Shown: positions 47,766 through 58,400 of the stretch, piece by piece
Layout: each line of letters begins with the position of its first letter
Position numbering within the stretch: the first letter of the stretch is position 1
Assembly: GCF_016802725.1 (NCBI RefSeq)
Contig: NC_052672.1
Span: forward strand, 14,146,710 to 14,210,709
From: Solenopsis invicta
Taxonomy: Eukaryota; Arthropoda; Insecta; Hymenoptera; Formicidae
Direction of reading: 5' to 3'
DNA: 64,000 nucleotides
Program-made: the position numbers and the translations under genes
The notes under the pieces: generated by a model
The model's input: the letters and a program-made list of their open reading frames with translations, nothing else
Database searches by the model: none
What the model was told of the DNA's origin: nothing

Positions 47766-50700
47766 CTAAAAATGTTTTATTCATTTTTAATAAATTATAA
47801 AGAGGTAAAATGAAAAGAAATAATTATGGATGAATCGGGATTTATATAAACATAGTTTATCATACAAATCCAAGATTAAAGATATTTTTATATTACCTCT
47901 TTGGCCTTAGCTTTTAATTTTGCTTGCTCGGGATCTTCTGTTTTTGCACGACTCTTGGCAGCACGTAAAAGTAATTCTCGTTCTTGTTCCTCATGTTTCC
48001 GACGTTCGAGTCTATCTAGATCTTCCAAAAATTTCAATTGCCCTCTTACATCTTGGGTTACTTCATATCTAGGATCAACCTGTAAGTAACCAAATAGAAT
48101 ATTATAAAAACAAAAAAAAAAGTACAATACCTACTAATTTAAAGAAAATAATTTCAAAATTAGTATTGAACAATTTGTATCTATATAAATAAACAGAAAA
48201 ATAAATTTAAAATAATATATTTCTCTCAAATCTTACCTTTATGAGATCTATCCTATGTTCTGTAATGACTGCTAACTTTTCTACTAAATTCTTTAACCTT
48301 TCTTGAACAGCGTGCGAAATTAACGCTGCTACTTCCTGATTAGGTTCTTCCAGTCCGTGACTGGATGCTGAAATTATACGTTGTTTTAAAATTAATTCAT
48401 GTTATTCCATATTTATTTAAAAATTATTAAAAAAAAAGAAAATTACCAATTTGTTTAATTCTTTGTTGTAATGGTGTCATGTGCAAAAATACTTCATCTT
48501 TACAGGACCGTATTTGGGTACCAACAAATTCTGTGGAACCGAGTATTCTTTGAGATTCCTCTGCAAGATTAACACCACCCATAGCTGCTACATCATTTAT
48601 ATCATCATCCGCCCTACATAAAATAAATTATGTTATTACATATTTATATGTATTATCTTTAGACAGATATTTCTTCATTCATTTCTTCGTTTATTAATTT
48701 ATTCACAATAATTAAATATTTATACTGTTTTTTTTACTGTCAAGTAAAAAAACTTACGTATATCCTGCTGATGAAAATGTTTTTTTCTCTTTCTCCTTAG
48801 CAGCTGGTTTTTGAACAAGAGAAGGCACTACGGCTTTATTAACAGTAGTGGTTGTATTGAGTGTTTTGCCTTGCGTAGTAGTAATTGGTTTTACAACCGT
48901 AGTTGCGACTATAGGTGGTTTTTGCACAACAGGGGCAGTAGGACGAATTCCAGTTGCTGCTACTGTTGATTTCACAGCATATGCTGCTGAAGGGCTCCGA
49001 ACCACCGTCGTTACTGGTCGAACCTAAAACAATGTAATTCTTATTGTACACTTACAAAAAATAAACTTATAGTATATGCTATTAAAACAATTAACTTTTA
49101 ATTTTATAAAAAAATCTTTTATTTCTAAGTATATAAATATTAAATATTAACCAAGAAAATTCGTAGATATATATGTAGGAAAGGACTACGCTGTTACAAT
49201 CAGCAAAAGACTGAGATCTCTAGCGCGCTCCGTTCGTGGTTTATATATCGGTTTTTCGACGAAATCAAAAAAGACGGCGATCTTTCGCAGCGAAGTCGAA
49301 AGAACCGCGGTCCTTCGCGCATCAGAGGGCGGCCGACGCTTTGGCGGAAAATGTCTGCGGGATTAAGATAATTTGTGAAATTAATTCACTCGCGCGACAA
49401 CTCGCAACTTGACACGCCAACCGGCTACCTTTATTGTTGCCGCTTCAAAGTCGCCGATTTCGCACGTGTGCCGATCGGCGATTTCTTTGTCGGCCCTACA
49501 TATATCAGTAACAATTGCTTCAACAATGAATCTATTCGGTAGTATAAGTTATTTGTAAAATAACTATAGATAATAAAAGTTATATTATATTACAAAAAAA
49601 AACAAAAATACAATGAATATCATTTATTCCCTTCGATACAACAGAATCAATAATTGCTTGCGTGTGTAGATGTAACACCTATTAAATATTTTTTTAAGAT
49701 AAATAAGAATCTTACCAGTCTCTGTGGAATAGATTGAGCAGGTCGTGGAACTGTTGTTGTAATTACTGCTGCTGCTGTCGTTACTGCTGTTGGAAGCGGA
49801 GTCATTACTCTCACTTGTGTTGTTGCTGTTGCAGTAACTGCTGTTACAGGAACGGTTGCTGCCACTGCTACTGTAGGTCTATATTGAGTTTGCTACAATA
49901 ACATATAATTGAGGGTTAAAAAGTTATAATAATCCCATATTTTTGTATTATAATTAAAAAAATTAATTATATTTAAATAATCTTAAAGATAGATAATTGT
50001 AGAAAATAAAGCAGTAAAATATAATAGATTAATATCTTAGAAAATGTTTTTTTTTATGTTTAAGCTTTATCTATCACAATTAATTTTTGGTAAATATTTC
50101 TAAATGATTTCTATCATCTAGATTGATTTTTTTTAAGTGTTACGAAAAATTAACATGTACTTTTTATCTATCGTATATACACAATAAAATTCATAAAAGT
50201 GATAGTTTATATTACCGTTGGAACAACAGCAGATGCAATAGAAAAAACAACGTTGGCTGGAGGAGGTTTTATTCCTTCTATGACTAATTCCTTCGTAACA
50301 AGCGATTGCCGTAAAAGAGGTAAGCTTTTCTTTAGAAAACCAATGAGACATGGTTGTGGTGAAGCGTTTAATAATTTTTCAAGTCTGTCGCAGAATTCTT
50401 CTGGTTCGACTCTAGTATCAATCAATTCTTGTATCAAAGTTCGGACATTACGTTCCACTGCTTTAGGCTCTCGACTAGATAACTCTAATAAGTTTGCTAA
50501 GAATTTACGGCACTTTTCTTTGGTATTATCGGTAGTTTGACGCTAGAAAAAAAGAGATGCTATTATTTAAAGGCCTAAAATTAAATTATTTTATTCTATA
50601 AAATTTATTTTTATATAAAATTTCACGTGGATATATCTTCTGCGCAAAAAGTAACCGGAATTATCTATTTAAATAAAGTGATTAAAACAAATTCAAAATT

Positions 50701-53700
50701 TCTTTTTGCCGCTAAATTAGGATAATCGTACTTGATTTTTATGCAAAATTTTAAGACATATCAATATCAATTAATTTGTTTACAGCAGTTGTTTGTTAGT
50801 CGATTTTTGGTGCTCACGGCGATTTTTTTCTTACAGTCTCTGTAAATTCAAAATACTTTTCACAAAGTAGCAATTTAAATTTTAAAAATAAGGAAATCAC
50901 AAATCTGGTGAATTGAGGAATGATATCTGTTAAGTTTTTGACCAAAAAGTTAACGTATGTATAAGCATTGATATGTAAGATAGTACATTATCGTGATGCA
51001 AAATACATGAATTATCTTTTCATAAATTCGGCTGTTTTTTTGCGGATTATCTCGTACAAACGTCTCATAACGCTTAAGTATGCCTTATGGAGCAGAAGAT
51101 ACATCTCAATTTTAAATAAGGATACAGAGTTTTCAAACTTAATAAATATGAAACATACCGATGTAGCTGTTTGTGCTGTTTGAACAGTGGTAGCCGTTGG
51201 TGCGGAAGTAGTTGAGGGAGCAGTAGTTACTGTTCCTGGGGTTGTAGTAGATGTAGTAATAGTAGGAGCAACAGTCTGTAGCAGTATATTTTTTATGATA
51301 CATTAGTGCCATTAAAATGTTAAAATTATAATTCAAATATTTTAAACTTTGATACATTCATACATATGTTAAATAAATAATGAAACTTACATGCAGAAAT
51401 AATAAAATAAAATGTAAATCAAATAAACTTTTAATTATAAAATAATCATTATATTTTAAGTAAATTTTACAAAAGTATATTAAGAATTTTTATGACATAT
51501 ATTTACATATTTAACAGTTGTCCTACTTCTTCTTAATAACAATTTAATTGACATAAATGATGAATTTTGAAATGACATCAAGTAAAACTCACTGATTTTA
51601 TACATCTATATATTACACATTTTACATAAAAATCACGAATATAAATAAGGAATAAGGATATTTTCTGAAAATTTCAGAAGTTTAAGGCAAAAATGTATAA
51701 ATCATCTATTTTTATTATTATTTTTACTGCATGCAACTAAAAAATTTTTGAAATTTCTATATTACTACATTCATGATAAATTACAAATTGCATCTATTTT
51801 TCCGACATGCATATACCAAAGTTCAGAAATAATAGTCCTATGAAAAAGTTTTAACCCGCTGGCTATTGCAGATGATCATAATCATATTTAGTTTTTAATA
51901 TATATTGATTTCATACATATCAAAAACTTATATTAATAAATAATTTGACTTTTTTATATTAAACATAATATTTATACTTATAATTATATATATATATATA
52001 TATATAACTTATTCATTCACAATGTATTCTTTAGACGCACTTGTACCTTGTACAGACTCATATTTTACATTTTTTTGTAATTATAGATACATTATTATAA
52101 AATATATTATTGACATAACATATACCAATAATCAATATTCATTGATTGTTTTATTTCGAGTGTATAGAATATTATATTAACATGTATCTAATTTAAATCA
52201 ACTGTCAGAAAAATGTATAAAATGTATAAAAAATGTATTAAAAGTAATTGTGCAATATGCCAATTTTTAATGAAATTATATTATTATATAATCATTATTC
52301 AAAATATATAATAGTAAAGAGAGAGAGAGAGAGAGAAAAATAAAAAGAAATAGATTTTTTTTATCTTTTTACTGTTATTATTTCTCAAAATAAATTAGAA
52401 AATTGATAAATATAAAAAATATGTATAAATATCCTTAATTTTATATTTCTTAAAATAATTTATTTTTCATCTAGCATAGCAGCTCCTACGTAACACCTTT
52501 AACCAATAATTCATGCAATTAAATTTGACAAAGACATTGAATTTTAATGCATTTACTGCACTTCATAAAACTTAAGACATACTACCAGAGAAATGCATCC
52601 CAAAAAGTGAACTAATAATGAGATGTTATCAATTATATTAAATTTTTAAAATGTGGACCAAATGTAAATTAAAATAAATAGATACTATGATAAGATAAAT
52701 AAAAAAATTATTTGTAAAACTTTTTTTGCATTCAAAATAAATACTTTTCAAAATTGTAATTAAAAATTATAATGCCTTAATATAATAATGCATTAAATAT
52801 TCGCAAACAATCAATAAATAAACAGTTTATATAAGTTTTGTCAAAATTTTAAAGTAATAGATAAAATGTAAAATGTAAACATAAAAAAGATTGGCTTACT
52901 GATAACATCATTCCACAGAAAACAAAATCACAAACTAATAAGTATCTACTATAGCACTACAACGAGTCTTGTAAGAGGTATAAAAGTGCGTCACCTGAAC
53001 AGATTTTCTTAGGGCGAGTGGTGGGCCAGTGAACTGAGTATTCAGCCTACTTACAGTTGGCACTGAAGTTAGGCGATAGGTAGTGCCCGGAGATGGTGCA
53101 GCAACTACTGTGTTGCCAGTTATACTATTCGGTGTAACTGCAGTACCAGTGGGAGCAGCAGTTGGAGCTGGACCCACCCTCAATAACTGATACTGCCCAT
53201 TTTCTGTTTTTAATAACAGATGACCTTGAGCACCAGCTTGAAGGCTGTGAATTGTCTGTAACGTTATCTAAAAATTGAAAAGATAATAACCATTAGTTGT
53301 ATTATCATATTCTTTAATATTTTATTTGCTTTAATTACAAATAAAGTTATCATTGGACAAGCAAATGTTATAGATATATATAATTATAACATGTGTTAAC
53401 AGTAAATAGTAGAAAAAAAAAACAAGCATCAAAATTATATATTTTCACAATAGAATTTAAAATTTTAGATAATATAATTTAAAAATTAGCAGCTAATAAA
53501 AAATAATATAATTTAAAAAATTTTACGTCTTTCAATATACTATATAGATATATAATCTTGAAAAAAGGAACCATATCACTTATTGTAACAATGAATGTTG
53601 TGAAAATGGAACACCTTACCCCTGGACCTCCAGCTCTTGCTCCAACTAATTGGTGTTGCCCAATCATTACTCTCGGTGTAACTTGCTTATTAGCTTGCTG

Positions 53701-54636
53701 TCCGGCTACTGGCGTAGCAGGACGTATCGCATTTACATTTAGGATTTGAACATTACTGGGTACTATTGTTGAAGTAACCCCAGCTTTGGCCTGCAATGCT
53801 GTGCTAACTGCATTGCCAGCCACCGAGACTGGAACAGACATTGGAACTGAAACCATTCCAGGTGTTGCACTAGTCTTGATCACTAAAGCTGCCCCCGTCG
53901 GCTTATTCACTGTGGTCACTGTTTGGCTGGCTGCCTGACTGACAGAGCAGACATTGGTAACAACGTTCGATGTAGTCTGCAGCACTGCCTGTGACGTTAT
54001 ACCTAAAGTACCATTCGCTAACTGCCCGACAGTTTGAGCGGGAAAGGAGAGCTTATTATTTGCATTTGCTACCCCCGTGGTGGCTATAACTTGCCCGACC
54101 GTGGGGTAGATGAGCTTCACTGGTTCGTGCGTCTTGGTCAAGCTTGGTATATGAGTAGTCTGATTGCTGGACACCTGATTAGTCGTTACTTGATTGATAT
54201 AGGTAGCAGGAGATATTCCAGGCGGCTGTGCATGTTGCTGCTGCTGCTGCTGTGGCTGTGGCGGCGGCTGCTGGTGCTGCGTGGTGATGACCTGTGGCGC
54301 CACTGTATTGGAGGTAACCACGTTCACGGGCAGCAGAGTGCTGGTAGTGATCGACTTGGTGGCCTCCTGAGTCATTAGACTATTCACGGTAGTGGCACTG
54401 CCGCCGTTCGAAACCCCATGTTTCTGTGGCTGCACCGCGGTGATGGTGCCCCCGTTGGAAATAGCGCTGTTCACCTGGTGATTCTGCTGGCTGACCGATG
54501 CGGAACTCACTTGATGACCGGCGACAGTCGGTGTGGACGTCACAAGCTGCGTCTCAAGGGAGCCCACTATCGCGTTCACTGCGGATTCGTCAACATCCGT
54601 GCTAAGAGCTTCCTCCAGAAACTTAGCTGACGCCAT
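47496..54636 (-). CDS. Taf4: TAF4, transcription initiation factor TFIID subunit 4, whole coding span
   Basis: Ten in-phase coding exons on the minus strand give 975 residues. The start is ATG at 54636 (MASAKFLEEALSTDVDESAV), matching the TAF4 N-terminus; an upstream in-frame stretch has no ATG. Residues 1-470 are a Gln/Thr/Val/Pro-rich activator-contact region with a poly-Gln tract near 121-135. Residues about 470-578 are the TAFH/NHR1 domain (NASPQPCLIGFLKKSLPLLR). Residues about 726-975 are the conserved C-terminal domain that pairs with TAF12 through a histone-fold-type segment, ending RPRLKRVNFRDLVFLLEQEK ..LYKSYLK. TAF4 is a structural core subunit of TFIID in the nucleus. Length is close to Drosophila Taf4 (about 920) and human TAF4 (about 1085). 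No break or missing domain is seen. Confidence 0.97.
47897..48079 (-). CDS. Taf4: TAF4 exon 9 (charged helical region)
   Basis: VDPRYEVTQDVRGQLKFLED followed by a highly charged Arg/Glu/Lys helix. CAG acceptor before 48079 and GTAATA donor after 47897; 61 codons in phase 0. Confidence 0.97.
48237..48367 (-). CDS. Taf4: TAF4 exon 8
   Basis: SSHGLEEPNQEVAALISHAV and QERLKNLVEKLAVITEHRID, part of the C-terminal conserved domain. It completes an Ala codon shared with exon 7 and ends at GTAAGA. Confidence 0.97.
48447..48613 (-). CDS. Taf4: TAF4 exon 7
   Basis: ADDDINDVAAMGGVNLAEES through TPLQQRIKQI, the start of the conserved C-terminal domain and its histone-fold-like helix. Both ends are in phase with neighbours. 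Confidence 0.97.
48758..49023 (-). CDS. Taf4: TAF4 exon 6 (Val/Thr/Pro linker)
   Basis: A low-complexity linker (VRPVTTVVRSPSAAYAVKST) ending KEKEKKTFSSAGYT, with the last codon split AC/G. Donor GTAAGT. Confidence 0.92.
49024..49715 (-). other. TAF4 intron with GC-rich insert
   Basis: About 690 bases. The middle (about 49165-49500) is markedly more GC-rich than both flanks and other TAF4 introns, with several TCGCGC/GCGCTC-type words. It may be an inserted element or an intronic regulatory block; no ends or open frame of note were found. Confidence 0.45.
49716..49892 (-). CDS. Taf4: TAF4 exon 5 (Thr/Val-rich linker)
   Basis: QTQYRPTVAVAATVPVTAVT through QSIPQRL, 59 codons in phase 0. Low complexity, so support comes from phase and splice sites rather than homology. 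Confidence 0.85.
50216..50542 (-). CDS. Taf4: TAF4 exon 4 (TAFH/NHR1 domain)
   Basis: It encodes RQTTDNTKEKCRKFLANLLE, then ERNVRTLIQELIDTRVEPEE and NASPQPCLIGFLKKSLPLLR. These are the four-helix TAFH fold shared with MTG/ETO proteins and known to bind activator peptides. 109 codons in phase 0. Confidence 0.97.
50543..51158 (-). other. TAF4 intron between the linker exon and the TAFH exon
   Basis: AT-rich intron of about 620 bases. No distinct element seen. Confidence 0.6.
51159..51275 (-). CDS. Taf4: TAF4 exon 3 (Thr-rich linker)
   Basis: TVAPTITTSTTTPGTVTTAP through TAQTATS, 39 codons in phase 0 between a CTACAG acceptor and GTATGT donor. The composition is repetitive; it may be a cassette exon since its length is a multiple of three. 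Confidence 0.75.
51276..52994 (-). other. Large TAF4 intron
   Basis: About 1.7 kb of very AT-rich sequence with a TA run (51985-52004) and a GA run (52316-52336). No coding exon recognised. Confidence 0.6.
52995..53267 (-). CDS. Taf4: TAF4 exon 2
   Basis: ITLQTIHSLQAGAQGHLLLK and TENGQYQLLRVGPAP match the conserved Gln-rich glutamine-binding segment of TAF4, followed by a Thr/Pro linker ending RKSVQ. 91 codons in phase 0. Confidence 0.95.
53620..54636 (-). CDS. Taf4: TAF4 exon 1 (N-terminus)
   Basis: 339 codons from the ATG to ..VGARAGGPG, donor GTAAGG. The first 30 residues resemble the N-terminus of vertebrate TAF4 (VDE..V..LVGSLE). The rest is Gln/Thr/Val-rich with a CAG/CAA poly-Gln tract at about 54232-54275. 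Reading past the donor gives a non-conserved hydrophobic tail, so the splice is preferred. Confidence 0.93.
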
Positions 54637-55395
54637 TTTCTTCCAAGCTCCAACTGTAAACTGATCTGCGCATGCGCCTGTCGCAAATTGCTCCCATAGT
54701 GCCTTGCCCCCCACCCCCTCTTCTAACGCGGCAGAAAATTGCAGGCGGCGAGTTCACGGTTTACCGTCAGGCGGTACGTCCGCCGATCACGTTTCTCCAG
54801 CATACCGCTACACCGGCTCGATCCACTGGATGCCCACGACGATCGCGTACACACACTTCTCATAATCTCGATTCCGGACTTCGGAGCTGTGCGTGCACGC
54901 CGTTCACGCCACAGGAATCGTGTTATGGCCGCTCGGCGGCGCGCACGCAACACGTCACCCGCCAAAATGGCCATCTTCGAAATGCGCAATCGACGCGCCG
55001 CTCACACACCCCCGTCGTCGGACGCGTCGATACCCGCCGCATGGCTATATCCCCCTTCCCCTCGTCGTCGTCCACGTGATGTCGCGTAAGAAAAACCGGG
55101 AACTGTCTAGAAAGATTTTTTTCCCACTCGGAACTGCTGCACTCTCGTCAATTCGCACAAGAGAAAAAAAGAAGTTCGTCTTGAAAAACCGTTCGACTTG
55201 CTTTTTTGTGTTTTGTCGACCGTCGAGATCAAGATTTTCGGATCTACACCAGCGACTAGTGCGACTACACGCATCTAACGCTTCGAAGGAACACGTGCGT
55301 GGCTTCGCGGGAAAACGTGAAAGGTGACGCGCGATCGGAACCTACGAGATCGCTTTCGTTTTCCTTCCGGAAACGACGATACGTGACGAGAGCCG

Positions 55396-55615
55396 ATTGG
55401 CCGTAGCGTCGCTTTTCCTGACGCGCGTCGCGTATACAAGAGCGTCGTATCCGTGAAAAGGAATTACAGAGGAAGCGACCAATTAGAACGAAGAGATCTT
55501 CGTCTCTCGTATTCTGATTGGTCGAATTCTATTTTAATAGTGCTTTCGACTGGCGTGTTCTTCCTGTTCATGGCGGGTTAATGTCGTCACATACTTTATC
55601 TTAGGTTCTCATTGG
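55396..55615 (-). promoter_or_regulatory. Cluster of CCAAT boxes upstream of TAF4
   Basis: CCAAT, as read on either strand, occurs at 55396-55400, 55479-55483, 55517-55521 and 55611-55615. That is four boxes in 220 bases, about 0.8-1.0 kb before the TAF4 ATG, in a CpG-rich stretch. CCAAT clusters are typical NF-Y-type promoter elements of housekeeping genes. Function here is inferred. Confidence 0.4.
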
Positions 55616-56331
55616 ATGATTCCAGCATATGGCGTCAACTTTGGGTTAAACCCAATTAAACCCCGCTGCTCTCGAAAGTACTATGATCCTACATGTCACT
55701 TTCTGATCCCGATTAGTTTAATTGGTCAATTTATTTTATAAATTGCAAAACTCAAAAAGTTAGTGATTCTAACCTAATTTTTTAATTTAAATAAATTAAA
55801 AGACTACATTATTAATTTAAAGGATCATACTCAATCAGCCTCTTGTAGCTGCACCATGCTACACTTTTTGCATTCGAGGCACGAGATAAGATGGAGAATC
55901 AACTGTTGAAAGGAAAAGGAGAAGAGCTAAAGGCTAAAATGCAAAGGAATTGTATATTTATTTATCTTTGGAACTGTGTGTAAATAAGCATGTTTGTCGA
56001 AATACGTACGTTTCATCACGTAATCACGTAATGCAGTAGTGTACCTATTTATTGCCTCTCACGAACGTCGCACGCTCAATTACGCACGTTCAATTACATT
56101 TAATTACAGTAGGACTCGTGAAACATTACTCACATGGTATTGTATTGTATACAATTACATTGTAAAATATTACGATATACTTTGTAATTTGCTCAATAAT
56201 AGCGAATTATTAATAACGATTATACACACTTCTGTTGTTAATTCGTCGATAGCAGAACAAAATAATTTTCCCAATGATGAATATTTGAACAAGATTTACA
56301 TAGACTCCACTATTTTATTTCATATCAAATT

Positions 56332-56764
56332 CCTGCCGCAAATTTACTTTAGAACACTATAGAAATGTCTATAGTTCTCAATGTGTTTTTTGAAACAGGT
56401 ATTGCATATACGGAATGAAGTTCTCCTTATACAACTTTTATAATTTTTAATAAGGTAATACGTATGTTCATTACCTTATTAAAAATTATAAAAGTCATAT
56501 AAGGAGAACCCCATTCCGTATATGCAATGCCTGTTTCAAAAAACACATTCAGAACTATAGATATTTTTTCTATAGAAAAATATATGGTTCTCCTTACATG
56601 ACTTTTATAATTTTTAATAAGGTAATGAACATATGTATTACCTTATTAAAAATTATAAAAGTTGTATAAGGAGAATCCCATTCCATATATGCAATACCTG
56701 TTTCAAAAAACACATTCAGAACTATAGACATTTCTATAGTGTTCTAAAGTAAATTTACGGCAGG
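56332..56764. mobile_element. Nested double-palindrome MITE-like element
   Basis: The outer ends are near-perfect inverted repeats: CCTGCCGCAAATTTACTTTA on the left and, reverse-complemented, CCTGCCGTAAATTTACTTTA on the right. Inside are two successive hairpins, each made of a CTCCTTA..TTTATAATTTTTAATAAGG arm and its complement, so the same arm occurs four times in alternating orientation. It is non-coding. Arms are very similar (mostly over 90 percent by eye), suggesting a recent event. No clear target duplication. Confidence 0.75.
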
Positions 56765-57480
56765 GATATGTTAATTATATCTTAATATATATATTTGATA
56801 CATTAGTTACAGGAATTTTAATTAATGAGGTAATTGATTTAATTAAAATATGCCCTTTGCTGAATACCAATACATTTATATATATTTTTTAATCAAATTA
56901 CTAGTGAGTGAAAGTGACGATAAAATAATAACCAGTGGAGAAAAGACAGAAATTGGATATATGTATGTTTATTTAAAAAATTATAGATTCACTAAATGTA
57001 CAACAAATATTACATTTTTGAATAATATATACAAAATGTCCAAGCTTGGGGAAAAAACCAGAAATCTAGATTTTTAGTGTCTCTTAATTATGTGATTATT
57101 AACTCTAGCATATTGTAAAATATAATCACTTACATAGGTAATTGTCACATTGGCACCTTTAATTCTTTACATGAACAATTAAACTTGTGTTTCGTGAATA
57201 ATCTCGCGTTTCAATATATTGATGAATGTGTATGGTTAATTTTAAAAACTTACTTTTTTAACTTTTTTCTGTTTAATATTTATTTCCATAATAATTTTCA
57301 ATTATAACAAATTTATATTACCAATATTATTATAAAGTTTGACCTGTGCAATGTTTTTTTTATATCTTTTAAATTCAATATTTTTTTATACTATATTTTA
57401 TATATTTCTTACTTATCAGCTGACTCTAATTAAATTTATTTACAAAATCTATATAAATTAGATCTTTTCAATTTTGCCAC

Positions 57481-57486
57481 TTTATT
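57481..57486 (-). terminator. Candidate polyadenylation signal of the PGRP gene
   Basis: TTTATT on the plus strand reads AATAAA on the minus strand, about 390 bases after the stop codon, and is the nearest canonical hexamer noticed. Confidence 0.35.
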
Positions 57487-57876
57487 CGAGTATGAAATGA
57501 TTTTACATCAGTAAGAGGCTCACAATATTTTCAGTCAACTGTTATTTAAACTATTGGAATATATGAGTTTTTTAATTCATTGATTGATTCACAATCGTAT
57601 TATATGCAAATGCAACTTTGCTCTATAAAAGCATTGATCAATTTACCAATTAAAAAACTCATTTCTGTCTCATGTTCACAGTGTTTTAAGCATCTTTTCA
57701 TTCCGGTTTATCAAATATTAAACATGGATAAATGAGACTTACAACTCTCACAAGTACTGTGAATGTCTAAAGCAAATGCAGACAGATGGCAACTACAGAT
57801 TTAAAGAAACAAAAGGGATGTGAATATTTTCAGAAATTGTATATTTCATTTACATATTTAAATTAAAGTTGTCGAG

Positions 57877-58400
57877 TCAAGGATAGGGTGACCAATGAGG
57901 CCACTTCTTAATTTCATTATATAAAGCATCTCCAGGACTGAGAGTCCCTGGCGAAACTTGTCGGTGACCTAACAGTTTATAGTCAGGTGAGATTTTCTCG
58001 TTTTTTACGCCGATCTCAATGATCTTTTGTGCGGCATGTAATTGCGTTTTTGGCGGTACAACTTTATTGAATGTACCAATAAAGGAAATGCCAATACTTC
58101 TAGAATTGAAGTTATAGGAATGGGCACCAACATGGTCCCAGCTTCTGCCAACATATGCACGACCATCGCCTCCGACAAGGAAATTATAACCGATATCTGA
58201 CCAATTTTTAGATTCAATATGATAGGTCTGAGCAATTCTCACGCGGTATGTACACTCTGAATGCTTGACACATGGTTCTTGCGCGGTGTGACTGATAATT
58301 ACGTATGGTACTGGCAGCTTCAGTTTTGTTAGAGGTTGTGCGGGTGGCTCCGCACCCCATTCGTTCCTCTCGACAAAACGTACCGAAGATGTTATTACAC
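57877..58400 (-). CDS. PGRP-LC: PGRP gene exon 3 (PGRP ectodomain)
   Basis: It encodes VRFVERNEWGAEPPAQPLTK through KKWPHWSPYP and the stop TGA at 57879-57877. The whole PGRP domain is in one exon. The usual Gly-Trp pair after the EGR-type motif reads Ser342-Trp343 (VGRSWDHVGAH). Acceptor TTTTTTCAG. Confidence 0.95.

Larger units (their letters stand above)
54637..57876. other. TAF4 promoter region and intergenic DNA to the PGRP gene
   Basis: 54637-55650 is CpG-rich and lacks a clear TATA box; it holds several CCAAT/ATTGG boxes. 55650-57876 is AT-rich with the nested palindromic element at 56332-56764. Short open frames in both parts lack any family signature. The PGRP 3' untranslated region should occupy the right end. 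Confidence 0.5.

Noticed and set aside
53479..53619. Read-through of TAF4 exon 1 as a shorter protein
   Set aside because: The tail is hydrophobic and unconserved. The GTAAGG donor at 53619 joins in phase to a conserved TAF4 exon.
54637..54714. Upstream extension of the TAF4 reading frame by 26 codons
   Set aside because: It has no ATG (the apparent first codon is GTG), while the ATG at 54636 matches the conserved TAF4 N-terminus.
54739..55327. Open frames in the TAF4 promoter region
   Set aside because: Arg/Pro/Ser-rich shadows of CpG-rich promoter DNA with no domain.
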